A DNA stretch of 64,000 bases, from NCBI RefSeq assembly GCF_003977665.1, contig NZ_RYYV01000004.1, positions 1 to 64,000 on the forward strand. The letters run 5' to 3'. The notes beneath the pieces were generated by a model. The model ran no database searches. It was not told the origin of the DNA and worked only from the letters and a program-made list of their open reading frames with translations. Origin of the DNA: Dyella choica (GTDB lineage Bacteria; Pseudomonadota; Gammaproteobacteria; Xanthomonadales; Rhodanobacteraceae). Below, one piece after another: positions 44,753-53,704 of this stretch. The first letter of the stretch is position 1. The number at the start of each line of letters is the position of its first letter. A program made the position numbers and the translations under genes.

Positions 44753-45560
44753 AGAAGCCGGGAATCGGCGGCGTCCAATCCTCCAGGACACGAATGAGCC
44801 GCCGCTTGGCGATGTCCTCTGCGACCTGCTCTTCATAGACCAGACCGAGGCCCGCCCCAGCGAGCGCCGCCTGAATCACCAAGTGGGTATCATCGATGAT
44901 GAGCGGGCCGTTCACGCTGATCGTGACTGACTTTCGTCCGCGCTCGAACTCCCATCGATAGGGGCCGCTCGCAAGGCGTAGTGTTATGCATCGATGATCG
45001 CTGAGATCTTTCGGCTTTTGCGGAATGCTTCGTGATGAGAAATAGCCAGGCGACCCCACTACAGCCAGTCGTAACGCCGGCGTGACGCGCACTGCGATCA
45101 TATCCTTCTGAATGTACTCGCCGAGCTGAATACCGGCATCGAACTCGCCCGCAACGAGGTCTACAGGGCCCGTCACGGTGACAACGTCTAGAACGATGTC
45201 AGGATAAGCCTCAGCGAATGCCGTGAGCTTTGGCAGCAATACCATTACGGCGGCCGAGCGCGACATCACGATTCGAAGGCGGCCCGCAGGGCTGCGCCGG
45301 ACGCTTCGCGCTTTGTCCAGGGCCAGAGTTATTTGCTCAAGCGCCGGAGCCAAATCCTTCAAGAGAGCGGCCCCTGCAGCAGTTGGGGCGACGCTCTTGG
45401 TTGTTCGAGCCAGAAGTTGTAACTCGAGCCGCTGTTCGAGCCCGCGGATAGTGTGGCTTAGCGCAGACTGGGACACACCCAGCTTTGCCGCAGCGCGAGT
45501 AAAGCTTCGTTCTCGGGCGACCATCGCGAAAGTAGCGAGTTCGTTCAGTTCGTTTCTCAT
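44679..45560 (-). CDS. LysR-family transcriptional regulator
   Basis: 293 aa. MRNELNELATFAMVARERSF with RAAAKLGVSQSALSHTIRGL as DNA-binding helix pair. The effector domain contains YIQKDMIAVRVTPALRLAVV and GSPGYFSSRSIPQKP, typical of the subgroup that controls small oxidoreductase or NTF2-like genes. Divergent from the NTF2-like gene by 130 bp with three TCATGA sites at its start. Confidence 0.92.
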   Translation of the reverse strand: MRNELNELATFAMVARERSFTRAAAKLGVSQSALSHTIRGLEQRLELQLLARTTKSVAPTAAGAALLKDLAPALEQITLALDKARSVRRSPAGRLRIVMSRSAAVMVLLPKLTAFAEAYPDIVLDVVTVTGPVDLVAGEFDAGIQLGEYIQKDMIAVRVTPALRLAVVGSPGYFSSRSIPQKPKDLSDHRCITLRLASGPYRWEFERGRKSVTISVNGPLIIDDTHLVIQAALAGAGLGLVYEEQVAEDIAKRRLIRVLEDWTPPIPGFFMYYPSRQHQPAALSALVSALRLS

Positions 45561-45583
45561 GATTCATGAATATGGCTCATGAC
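45558..45583. promoter_or_regulatory. Triple TCATGA motif at LysR/NTF2-like intergenic region
   Basis: The palindrome TCATGA occurs at 45558-45563, 45565-45570 and 45578-45583, covering the LysR start and its 5' side. Regular spacing at a divergent LysR promoter suggests an autoregulatory binding site. Confidence 0.5.
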
Positions 45584-45690
45584 ACTATCCTTCGCAATAG
45601 GTCTACCCTCATAAGTGGCCCTACCCTAGGCTTGCTCGGCAACGTAACGCCAAGTCTTTCGGCTTGGCACTGCAACTAACGAGGGTAGCT

Positions 45691-46059
45691 ATGGATTCGG
45701 AAATTCCCGCTTTGCGATCGATCGCTCAAACCTATTTCGATGCCGCCTATGAAATGGATGCCGAGAAATTTGCGTCCGTATTTCATCCATCCAGTTCGGT
45801 GACAAAGATCGGCGAAGACGGCAACGTGAGCGTGACGCCAATTGCGACATGGCTGGCAGCCGTACGCAGCATGAAAGCGCCGAAACAACAGGGCTTCGAG
45901 CGCGATGACCAGATCCTATCGATCGATGTCGAGAAGGAGCTCGCGGTCTTGAAGGTAAAACTGCAGGTACCGCCGCGTGTCTTCACGGACATGCTGTCAT
46001 GCTTGAAGGTCCACGGAACGTGGAAGATCGTCCAGAAGGTGATGATTTCGAACACGTAA
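45691..46059 (+). CDS. NTF2-like (nuclear transport factor 2 family) protein
   Basis: 122 aa from the ATG at 45691 (GAGGG, 6-nt spacing). IAQTYFDAAYEMDAEKFASV then FHPSSSVTKIGEDG and the final HGTWKIVQKVMI are the standard cone-shaped NTF2 fold of the lumazine-binding-like subgroup. Could be a small enzyme or ligand-binder. Likely target of the divergent LysR regulator. Confidence 0.82.
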   Translation: MDSEIPALRSIAQTYFDAAYEMDAEKFASVFHPSSSVTKIGEDGNVSVTPIATWLAAVRSMKAPKQQGFERDDQILSIDVEKELAVLKVKLQVPPRVFTDMLSCLKVHGTWKIVQKVMISNT

Positions 46060-46163
46060 CCACGACCCAAGCGAACGATATATCGATGACCGATCCGCTC
46101 TGGAAGACAGCCGCTGTCGCAATGGGGTTTTCCAAGTGAGTCGGGATATTTCAAACCACCTCG

Positions 46164-46215
46164 CCGACATCCCAGCGCTCGCTGGGATGTCGGGCAAAAA
46201 AATACGTGGGGATAC
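46164..46215. repeat. Dispersed palindrome R3, copy at 46.2 kb
   Basis: 14-bp stem CCGACATCCCAGCG / CGCTGGGATGTCGG with a 2-nt loop (46164-46193), followed by GGCAAAAAAATACG and a GGGGATACCTCGC end. Read on the other strand it matches the element at 40.07 kb. It lies between convergent genes. Confidence 0.75.
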
Positions 46216-46225
46216 CTCGCGCCCG

Positions 46226-47248
46226 TCAGCTGAAGTCGCCGCGATAAGCCTTGAATGCATAAAACCGGTCGCCGGGGATCAGACTGGTTGTCACGATGTC
46301 CCGGTAGCCGGCCTCCTGCAGCTGGTCCACCATTTCGTCGGCGGAAGGTAGCCTCCCGCCCGATGCCGTGGCCGCGCCCCAGAGATTGAGGACTTCGATG
46401 CCCAGGTTTCCGCCCTGGCAGCAAGTGGTCAGCAGCAGAAAGCCGCCGGGCTTCAGGAATTTTCCGATATGCCGCAGGACCGCGACCCGCTCCTCGACCG
46501 GAAAATAATAGATGTTGTTGTAGAGGGTCACGATGTCGAAGTGCTCATCCGGGATCTTCGCCTGGATGTCGCCGTTTTCGATTTCCACCCGATCCTCAAG
46601 GCCCCACTCCTGAATGTTTCTGCGCGCCACTTCAGCTACATCGGGCTGCAGTTCTAGACCGATGGCTGAGAGCGATGCATTTCGGGTCACCGCGTACTTG
46701 ATGTAGTAGCCCGAGCCACAGCCGATTTCAAGCAATCTGCCGGCACCGCTTACGGGGAAGCTCAGATCGATGGCCTCGGTCAGGAATACTTCCAGGGCCC
46801 GAGAAGAACGGGCGATCAATTCTCCGTCCTGATCTGCAAGGCTCCATAGCTCCCCCTTTTTCAGTTTCTCCAGCGTATTCAAAATCAATTTGTGATGCAG
46901 CCCCGCCACTTCCTGAAGCAGGGCCAGGGGCGCGTCGTTCTGAGGCAAGGCCAGTTTCCTGGCCAGCCCCTTCAGGCCATATTCCCCATCACGCAACTGG
47001 AGAAATCCGAGGCGCACGCCCAGTTGCAGCCAAGCCTCCAGTGCCTCTCGGGCTTTCGCATCTTGACAGTAGAGCGCGGCGAGCCTTTCAAGACTTGCCG
47101 GTCCTTCGGACAACAGGTCCAGCAGCCCGCCCTGCTTTGCTGCGGACAGATAAGCGAGCCGATAGAAGGGCTTGAACAAGATGTTGACGCCGGTGAAGGC
47201 GGTCAGCTGGTCGTTCTTTAACAGCTTCAGGAAGGGTTTGATGGACAT
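46226..47248 (-). CDS. SAM-dependent class I methyltransferase
   Basis: 340 aa from the ATG at 47248 (MSIKPF); longer starts to 47368 would run through the regulator palindrome. N-terminal helical, winged-helix-like dimerisation part (LLDLLSEGPASLERLAALYC), then SAM motif I LLEIGCGSGYY (172-182), acidic GLELQPD and motif IV FDIVTLYNNIYYF, and LKPGGFLLLTT. The two-domain layout resembles O-methyltransferases of secondary metabolism. Divergent from a TetR gene, which probably represses it. Confidence 0.87.
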   Translation of the reverse strand: MSIKPFLKLLKNDQLTAFTGVNILFKPFYRLAYLSAAKQGGLLDLLSEGPASLERLAALYCQDAKAREALEAWLQLGVRLGFLQLRDGEYGLKGLARKLALPQNDAPLALLQEVAGLHHKLILNTLEKLKKGELWSLADQDGELIARSSRALEVFLTEAIDLSFPVSGAGRLLEIGCGSGYYIKYAVTRNASLSAIGLELQPDVAEVARRNIQEWGLEDRVEIENGDIQAKIPDEHFDIVTLYNNIYYFPVEERVAVLRHIGKFLKPGGFLLLTTCCQGGNLGIEVLNLWGAATASGGRLPSADEMVDQLQEAGYRDIVTTSLIPGDRFYAFKAYRGDFS

Positions 47249-47342
47249 GGCGCTTGTGCGTATCCGTTGGCAAGTGAAAAGCGCGAGCGCGCACCGCCGG
47301 CGGGCGACCATCGCCGCGCCGTGGTATGCTGATCCCGCCATA

Positions 47343-47376
47343 ATTGAACATCGTCCAATTATGGACATTGTTCAAT
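47343..47376. promoter_or_regulatory. 34-bp palindromic TetR operator candidate
   Basis: Near-perfect palindrome with ends ATTGAACA and TGTTCAAT and inner GTCCA / TGGAC; 14 of 17 half-site positions pair. It lies 12 bp before the TetR ATG and between the divergent promoters. TetR-type dimers bind such sites, so joint control of both genes is likely. Confidence 0.82.
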
Positions 47377-47388
47377 ATTGAGCCGGAC

Positions 47389-47991
47389 ATGTCCACACCC
47401 ACCCGCACCCAGGGCAAGCGCGACCGCACCCGCGAGCACCTCTCCGCAGTAGCGCTGACGCTGTTCGGGCGGTTTGGCTTCGAGGCCGTCACCATGGAGC
47501 AGATTGCGGCTGAAGCGGATGTCGCTCGCGGCACCCTGTACAACCATTTCCCGGTGAAAGAGGCGGCACTCGTTCATGCCTTGCACGGCGAACTGGCCAA
47601 CGATCTCGGACCATTGCTGCACAAGGCCATGGCGCGCCGCACCCTGCAAACGCGGCTTGCCGCGATCCTGGATGCCTCGGCGCAATGGTGGGAATCGCAC
47701 CGCGACTATGCCGCGCCGTACATTCGCTACCGCTTCCAGGCCATCGGAAAGGACCAGCCTGGGCAGAGCGACTCCGACATGGTGCCGCTCTACGCGCAAT
47801 TGATCGCCCAGGCGCAGGCGGAAGGCGAAGTCCGCAACGATATCGCCGCACCCCTGCTGGCCAGCCACCTGCATTTCCTCTATCTCGGCGCAGTGCTTCG
47901 CTGGCTCGACGATGACTCGGCAGGTTTGCGTACCGAGCTTGCGCGGACGCTGAAATTCTTCATGGCGGGAGCAACTACGCCAAAGCTCTAG
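47389..47991 (+). CDS. TetR-family transcriptional regulator
   Basis: 200 aa from the ATG at 47389; the upstream in-frame start would lie in the palindrome. TetR helix-turn-helix AVTMEQIAAEADVARGTLYN followed by HFPVKEAALVHAL is exact. The ligand domain contains RFQAIGKDQPGQSDS. Predicted repressor of the divergent methyltransferase gene and of itself. Confidence 0.92.
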   Translation: MSTPTRTQGKRDRTREHLSAVALTLFGRFGFEAVTMEQIAAEADVARGTLYNHFPVKEAALVHALHGELANDLGPLLHKAMARRTLQTRLAAILDASAQWWESHRDYAAPYIRYRFQAIGKDQPGQSDSDMVPLYAQLIAQAQAEGEVRNDIAAPLLASHLHFLYLGAVLRWLDDDSAGLRTELARTLKFFMAGATTPKL

Positions 47992-48045
47992 AGATGCCCT
48001 GATCTATTCCACGTACCCGTCACCACACGCTCGGGTGTCTCACTG

Positions 48046-48151
48046 TATGCGCGTCTGGCGGAGCGTAGGCTGGGATGATAATCCCAGCTTTCCATGCGGC
48101 ATCCCGGCGCTGGGATTACCATCCCAGCCTACGCTCCGCCAGACGCGCATA
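48046..48151. repeat. Long hairpin, 43-bp arms
   Basis: Arms 48046-48088 and 48109-48151 pair with one mismatch around a 20-nt loop. The inner part carries the GTAGGCTGGGAT-AATCCCAGC core of repeat R3; the outer 20 bp (TATGCGCGTCTGGCGGAGCG) is new. It lies between the TetR gene and the metallo-beta-lactamase gene in an otherwise gene-free 341 bp. Confidence 0.9.
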
Positions 48152-48332
48152 GAGCATCCCTAGACACACCGCCCACTCAAGCATCGCCTGAGCCCATTTT
48201 CACGATCTTCTTGCTATACAGCCACTCGAACCACGGCCGTTGATGAAGCATGACAGTTGCGTCCCGGCGAGTTGCACCAGCGTACGCCAATAGTTGAGGA
48301 TGCGCGCCGAACAATCATCGGTGGAGGCACTC

Positions 48333-49262
48333 ATGTTCAAGCTCTCGTTTTATGCCGCACTTTTAATGTTCGCCGCCAACAGCAGCATCGCCGCGTCCGT
48401 TGCCTCGCCCCTGGAGCTAAGGGTGTTAGGGTCTGGTGGCCCCGGAGCGACTGGCCGAGCCGGGGCGGGATATATCGTTTTGGTCGACGGCAATCCTCGT
48501 ATCCTGGTTGATGCGGGGCCCGGGACATTTGTACGGCTCGGCGAGGCAAAGCTCTCATTAGCCAACCTTGACGTCGTCCTGTTAACGCATTTGCATATCG
48601 ATCACACCGGCGAGTTGCCTGGTTTTTTCAAAGCACGCGCGGTTTCAGGTGAGGGTCCAGTCCGTGTCCGGGTCTTTGGCCCCACTGGGCATCATGGCGA
48701 AGGAGATGAAGCCACATTCCCATCAACCAGCCGCTTTATCGATCTGTTGTTCGGTCCCGATGGCGCATTCAGCTATTTACACGACTTCGCAGCGCCGGTG
48801 ACGATCGATGCGACGAATATCGACGCATCCGCGAATGCCCCCAAGACACCGAAGCTCATTTATTCAGCGCAAGGACTGGAAATCAGCGCGATCGCTGGTC
48901 ACCACGGCGACGTACCGGCAGTGATCTATCGCATCGACTACCATCATCAAAGCATCACCTTCAGCGGCGATATCGAAGCCAACGGAATCGAAAATCTGCG
49001 TCGCATAGCGCAACACACCAGCCTGTTGGTTTTCAATTGCGTCGTGCTCGATCCGCCGGGTTCTCGGCCGGTGCTTTACACCTTGCACACTCCGCCCAGG
49101 GCGATAGGCGTAGTGGCTAACGATAGCGGAACGAAAAAACTGCTGCTCAGTCATTTGTCGCCCGTGATCGATCAACAGCAGGCCAGCGTCGAGGCCTCCA
49201 TTCGCGAACACTACAAGGGGCCCGTAGTGTTCGCCCAAGACGGTATGCGTCTGCAACCTTGA
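48333..49262 (+). CDS. Secreted metallo-beta-lactamase-fold hydrolase
   Basis: 309 aa from the ATG at 48333 (GGAGG, 6-nt spacing). Signal peptide ending near SSIAAS. MBL motifs: LVDAGPGT (Asp60), THLHIDH (His86, His88, Asp90, His91), GHHGDVPAVIYRI, FSGDIE and LLLSHLSP. Resembles the RNase Z-like/arylsulfatase-like branch of MBL proteins; the export signal suggests an ester or phosphate substrate in the periplasm. Confidence 0.88.
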   Translation: MFKLSFYAALLMFAANSSIAASVASPLELRVLGSGGPGATGRAGAGYIVLVDGNPRILVDAGPGTFVRLGEAKLSLANLDVVLLTHLHIDHTGELPGFFKARAVSGEGPVRVRVFGPTGHHGEGDEATFPSTSRFIDLLFGPDGAFSYLHDFAAPVTIDATNIDASANAPKTPKLIYSAQGLEISAIAGHHGDVPAVIYRIDYHHQSITFSGDIEANGIENLRRIAQHTSLLVFNCVVLDPPGSRPVLYTLHTPPRAIGVVANDSGTKKLLLSHLSPVIDQQQASVEASIREHYKGPVVFAQDGMRLQP

Positions 49263-49639
49263 TAATGCACCCTGCTCCGCTGCAGCGGAACGATGCGCAA
49301 CCCAAACGCGAGATGCTTACCGTATCCGCCGGCGTCATTGTGTGGCGGCAGCAGTTCACCGTCTTTCTCGATGTAGTGGGTGCGCTGGAATACGCTGCCC
49401 CCTTGCAGATTCAGAAGGACGACAGTTTCGCCGGTCTTTGCGCCGTGCTGGTGGAAAAGCTTGGCTAGGAAGAAGGCATCGCCAAGGCCGGCGCCTTGCT
49501 GGTGACTGGATCGCGAAGGAATGGCTTGCGCAATAATGATCAAATCACTGACCGCCGAGGGACTGACCATGCTCCTGGCGAGATGTCGCTACTGCACTCA
49601 CATTTGTATTTCTACGCTGTTTCGTCCGACGCGGAGCCT
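49263..49639. other. Region without supported gene
   Basis: Both strands have open frames without ribosome sites. Compositional bias makes both look protein-like. Possibly decayed sequence belonging to the amide hydrolase remnant that follows. Confidence 0.35.
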
Positions 49640-50074
49640 CCGCTAAACGCGGGTTCGAAGCGGATCCATCACGCTGACCAAACCTTCTTTGAAGAGCCAG
49701 CGCTCGTGTTGGCTCAGGCGCGGCGAGCTATAAAGCCTACGCCCGTGCAAGACGGCAACGGTTTGCAGACGGGGGACTGGTCCAATTGGACCGTGGTGCG
49801 CGACCACACGCACAAGAAACTGTATTACGTGAGCGGTTTCAATAATATCCCGCAATCCATCGACCTGACCGCGCTGGATTTCGCGTGCAAGGCCGATACG
49901 CATTGCTTCCCCCATTTCCCGTCGATCGCGGTGATTCCGCCGCCTGCGGAGCTTGCCTGGCATCAGGACGCCACGAAATCGTTCCGCGCGACCGAACGCA
50001 AGGAAGGTGAAGCCATAGTGGATCAACTGCTGCATGCTCATCATGGCGCTGATGATGGGCATATAGCAGCTTGA
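49640..50074 (+). pseudogene. C-terminal remnant of linear amide C-N hydrolase (choloylglycine hydrolase family)
   Basis: SKRIHHADQTFFEEPALVLA, GDWSNWTVVRDHTHKKLYYV and PQSIDLTALDF match the C-terminal third of Ntn-fold linear amide hydrolases (W-T-V-V-x-D, then YY and ID-L). The N-terminal catalytic Cys part is absent upstream in any frame, and no start with a ribosome site is present. Probably a truncated, inactive gene. Confidence 0.6.
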
Positions 50075-50201
50075 TCCCAGACCGCCGGTCACCGGGCGAC
50101 GGGGAACGCTACGGTGACCGGCTGGCTGAAATGATGATTCGAGCCACAACACGCCGGCGAAAGCTGGGATTGCCATCCTTTGCCTACGTGCAGCGCCTAT
50201 A

Positions 50202-50954
50202 TCAGTGGTTATGCTTGCCCGCCGGCGTGCCGTCGGACCAGTTCGGGACGCCGACCAGGAACACAAGAATCGGTGGCAGCCCTTTCATTTGGGACTGTTC
50301 TTGCGGGGAGTCGAACCAGAAGGAGCCGGACATGACCGGCGAGCCGGCCGCACCGGAACCCCAATCCTTGCCGTCCTTGACCCGGGTGTCGAACATGAGA
50401 TGAGCCATGTTGTGGCCCTCTTCGTCGGTCAAATACGACGATTTGGACAGCATGTATTCCATGGCACCGTTTTCGAGATCCGGCAATTGTTTATGTTCGT
50501 ACGCGGCCTTGAGTGCCGATAGCACTTCCGCGTTGGAGCGACCCGCCATCACCATCTTGGCGCGTAGATAAAAGATCGGCACGATCGAACGGGCAGCCTG
50601 GGGGTTGAGGCAATCGGCCGCCCTCACCTTCGGGTTCCAGAATTCGGGCCAGCCAAACGGTCCCGTCCAGCTTCTGCCTACCAGGCAGACGAACCCGTTC
50701 TGGCCTTCCACCGCTTTCTCATAGCCCTTGCGTCCCAGCACCAGGATCGTCGCATCACGGGAAATGGATTCCGGCGCCGCACTGCGTGCCAGGGCTATCT
50801 CGGCTCCGCGATCGGTCATGAGGTATTGCTCGATCGGGGCCATCTTCGGATAGGGTGACGCGACATCCTGTGCCATCGCCTGGTGCGCCGCCCCAAACCC
50901 GATGAGCAGGACGGAGCATTTGATCAAGAAAGCGCCAAACTTGTTTTCACGCAT
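50202..50954 (-). CDS. Secreted protein of unknown function
   Basis: 250 aa from the ATG at 50954 (GAGGAG, 6-nt spacing). Signal peptide FLIKCSVLLIGFGAAHQAMA. Two Cys in NGFVCLVGRSW and VRAADCLNPQ probably pair. The rest is globular with MAHLMFDTRVKDGKDWG. A conserved secreted family is likely, but I do not know its name. Confidence 0.65.
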   Translation of the reverse strand: MRENKFGAFLIKCSVLLIGFGAAHQAMAQDVASPYPKMAPIEQYLMTDRGAEIALARSAAPESISRDATILVLGRKGYEKAVEGQNGFVCLVGRSWTGPFGWPEFWNPKVRAADCLNPQAARSIVPIFYLRAKMVMAGRSNAEVLSALKAAYEHKQLPDLENGAMEYMLSKSSYLTDEEGHNMAHLMFDTRVKDGKDWGSGAAGSPVMSGSFWFDSPQEQSQMKGLPPILVFLVGVPNWSDGTPAGKHNH

Positions 50955-51296
50955 GGTTTGCTCCTCGAAATGGGTCGTTAAAGAAAGCCGACGAGCGGCC
51001 CTTCCGGAATTCGACATGATGGAAATATTTCGGTACCGGCCAAATACCTTGGCGACTCACTAGGCCATTTGGCCTAGGCCGAAGTTTCGGAATCTGTGAT
51101 CAAACTGCCATTTTCGGAAGGTGCAGCTTGGGCCGTCCGTTTTCTTTGGTCCGACCATTTCAAAAAACGCGCCCAGTCACGTCCTTTTTCCGACACGTGA
51201 TCACGCTGAAAGCTGGCGCGTAGCTGACGTGCCTGCTTTGAGCAACGTGTTGGCCTGATTTTTTCTGATTCACTAAAGGAATGAGGAAATGAATCC

Positions 51297-52814
51297 ATGA
51301 AATTGAAATTTCATCGCACCATGCGCACCGCATTAATCGGCCAGGTCTTTACTGTATTGGCACTCGCTGGCGCTCCGGCTCCCACGCCTGCTTATGCCGC
51401 TGCCCCTGCTCTTGCTCCCGCTGCTGCGGCTGTCTGCGGGAATCCATCCTTGTTGACCGGCCCTTCGGCTGCACCGCCAGGTGCCATTACGGTGGAGGCA
51501 GGCGACAACCATGCTGTCGACTTCGGCCAAAAAGGGCAGACATACTGGTTTAAGCCCGGCATACACACGTTGGCATCGGACATCTATGGCCAAATCACCC
51601 CGGACAACAACAGCACCTTCATCGGTGCCCCGGGCGCAATCCTGGATGGCAAGAACACCAACTTATATGCCTTCACCGGTCAGGCTACCGGGGTGACCAT
51701 CGAGTACCTGACGATTCAGAACTTTGGGACGGCAGGTGCCAACAACAACGAGGGAGTCGTCAATCACGACGCCGGTCATGGGTGGACCATCCAGAACAAC
51801 ACCATCCAGGGAAATGCGGGTGCTGGTCTGTTTGTTGGAACTTCCAATACGGTCAAATACAACTGCCTGACCCGCAATGGACAATACGGTTTCAGCGCCT
51901 ATGAGGATAACGGCGTCTCCAATGTGGTGATCGACCACAACGAAATTGCCTACAACAACACCTATGGCTGGGAAACCGCTCAACCCGGCTGCGGCTGCAC
52001 CGGGGGCGGAAAATTCTGGGCCACCCATACGGCGACCATCACCAACAATTGGTTCCACAACAACCATGAGGGACCGGGATTGTGGGCCGACACCAACAAC
52101 GATGATTTCGACATCGAAAACAATGTCTTCAGCGATGAAGAAAACTCCGGGATCATCTACGAGACTTCCTACAACGCGTTGATAAAAAATAACGTGTTCC
52201 AGCGCAACGCCAATGTTTCAGGCCCCACCAACCCCGGCTTCCCCACCGGCGCCATCTACATTTCCGAAAGCGGCGGTGACAGCCGTGTTCCTGCTCGGTA
52301 TCAATCCATTGCCATTACCAGCAACACCTTCACCGACAATTGGTCCGGCGTGGTGATCTGGGAAAACGCGGATCGCTACTGCAACTCTCCGGCCGACACC
52401 AGCACTGGCGACTGCACGCTGGTCAATCCCAACGTGGCGAACCTTTCAACATGCGTTTCGGGAACCATCAACAACACCCCCTACTTTTCCGACTGCCGCT
52501 GGAAAAGCCAGAACGTTCAGGTCAATAACAACGTCTTCAGCTTCTCGCCGTCGAACATCGGATCGAGCTGCACGCCGGCCAATGGCTGTGGATTTCAAGG
52601 CCTGTTTTCCAATTGGGGAAGCTATCCCACTTGGTCGCCATATCAGGGCGACATCGTCGAGCAGGCCATCACCTTCAGCCAGGGCAACGTTTTCAGCGGC
52701 AATACTTATACCGGCCCTTGGCAATTCATGGCCCATGACCAAGGGGTGACTTTGACGTCCGCCCAATGGCAGGCGGCGCCCTATGGTCAGGATGCAAACA
52801 GCAGCTTTCATTGA
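51297..52814 (+). CDS. Secreted right-handed parallel beta-helix protein
   Basis: 505 aa. Signal peptide plus Ala/Pro-rich start (APAPTPAYAAAPALAPAAAA). Regular beta-helix rungs: GHGWTIQNNTIQGN, VVIDHNEIAYNNTYG, TITNNWFHNNHEG, DIENNVFSDEENSG, ALIKNNVFQRN, with Asn ladders typical of pectate-lyase-like or NosD-type folds. Likely a polysaccharide lyase or surface protein; catalytic residues cannot be assigned from rungs alone. Confidence 0.82.
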   Translation: MKLKFHRTMRTALIGQVFTVLALAGAPAPTPAYAAAPALAPAAAAVCGNPSLLTGPSAAPPGAITVEAGDNHAVDFGQKGQTYWFKPGIHTLASDIYGQITPDNNSTFIGAPGAILDGKNTNLYAFTGQATGVTIEYLTIQNFGTAGANNNEGVVNHDAGHGWTIQNNTIQGNAGAGLFVGTSNTVKYNCLTRNGQYGFSAYEDNGVSNVVIDHNEIAYNNTYGWETAQPGCGCTGGGKFWATHTATITNNWFHNNHEGPGLWADTNNDDFDIENNVFSDEENSGIIYETSYNALIKNNVFQRNANVSGPTNPGFPTGAIYISESGGDSRVPARYQSIAITSNTFTDNWSGVVIWENADRYCNSPADTSTGDCTLVNPNVANLSTCVSGTINNTPYFSDCRWKSQNVQVNNNVFSFSPSNIGSSCTPANGCGFQGLFSNWGSYPTWSPYQGDIVEQAITFSQGNVFSGNTYTGPWQFMAHDQGVTLTSAQWQAAPYGQDANSSFH

Positions 52815-52832
52815 GCTGCCACGGATGTAACT

Positions 52833-53075
52833 TGAAGCAAGCTCCTCCCCCTGCTTGCACCTGATTAGCGTCGAGTCTCAGCTGCACGACGGGCGATCCC
52901 CTCCCCTGCTTGCACAGGGGAGGGTTAGGGTGGGGTTGTTCGAGCTTGCCGCAGTGCTTGAGTTCGCCGCGAGGTTGCTTCACCCCACCCCAGCCCTCCC
53001 CTACTACACGTAGGGGAGGGAGCAGATATACGTCAGTTGAGACATAGCGCTAATCAGGTGCTTGCAGGGGGAGTT
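52833..53075. repeat. Dispersed palindromic repeat R1, copy c (long form)
   Basis: Includes the extended head ATTAGCGTCGAGTCTCAGC, the CCCTCCCCTAC hairpin and the tail GACATAGCGCTAATCAGGTG. Head and tail (ATTAGCG / CGCTAAT) are inverted relative to each other. Confidence 0.85.
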
Positions 53076-53098
53076 TGTGAGGCGGAGATTTCTCCGCC

Positions 53099-53704
53099 TC
53101 AGTTCACCTGCTTGGCCTGAGTTATCAGGCTGCGGTCCAATTGGCGCTGGCTGGCCCCAAGGACAAATTCGAAATAAGTTTTCAGTTTACCGTGTCTGTA
53201 GTAGGGATGACTGGCATCCGTATAGACGAAATTATTTGATTTGTCGACACGACCCTGCCAAATATCGACAACAAAGCACTGCTTCTTTTTATCACCGGCA
53301 TGATAGATATCCAACAACACAAAGTGATGATCAAAGACAGTGCTGCCAACAACCTGGATTGTTACGTTGTCAAAATTGGTGTTGTCCAAAAGATGGAAGA
53401 CCGCCAAGCCGGACATGTGCAAACACCTTCCTATTTTTGTTTTTTCGGTGATTGCGCCGAGCTTGATCCAGAAACCCCCAATCATCTGAGCTCCCCCAAA
53501 CTCACTGACATCCGACTTCAACTCTTTCACCTTTCCAGCGATCCACGCGGTGGCGGCACCACTGGTGTTAGTGGCTTGTAGATTGTCAGCCGTGTAGGTG
53601 TACCCGCCATCTGGCTTCGGAATATTCGTGACGCTCATCTGCGTCCACTTGGTCAAAGTCGCTTCCCCGATCCAGGCCTTCACATTGTCGACCGAGTATC
53701 CCAT
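53099..53704 (-). CDS. Unknown soluble protein
   Basis: 201 aa from the ATG at 53704 (GGAGG, 6-nt spacing). MGYSVDNVKAWIGEATLTKW start; GGFWIKLGAITEKTKIGRCL and SGLAVFHLLDNTNFDNVTIQ in the middle; DHHFVLLDIYHAGDKKKQCF near the end resembles a papain-like or NlpC-type His region (VVD-W), with Cys143 or Cys near CLHMSG possible partner. This is a weak hint only. No signal peptide. Confidence 0.55.
   Translation of the reverse strand: MGYSVDNVKAWIGEATLTKWTQMSVTNIPKPDGGYTYTADNLQATNTSGAATAWIAGKVKELKSDVSEFGGAQMIGGFWIKLGAITEKTKIGRCLHMSGLAVFHLLDNTNFDNVTIQVVGSTVFDHHFVLLDIYHAGDKKKQCFVVDIWQGRVDKSNNFVYTDASHPYYRHGKLKTYFEFVLGASQRQLDRSLITQAKQVN

Noticed and set aside
46164-46205. Intrinsic terminator at the R3 copy
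   Set aside because: The A-run after the stem is on the wrong strand for the rightward gene, and the T-run precedes the stem for the leftward gene, so it was listed as a repeat.
49211-49570. Leftward 119-codon frame after the metallo-beta-lactamase gene
   Set aside because: Looks protein-like in parts but has no ribosome site, overlaps the end of a certain gene and resembles nothing I know.
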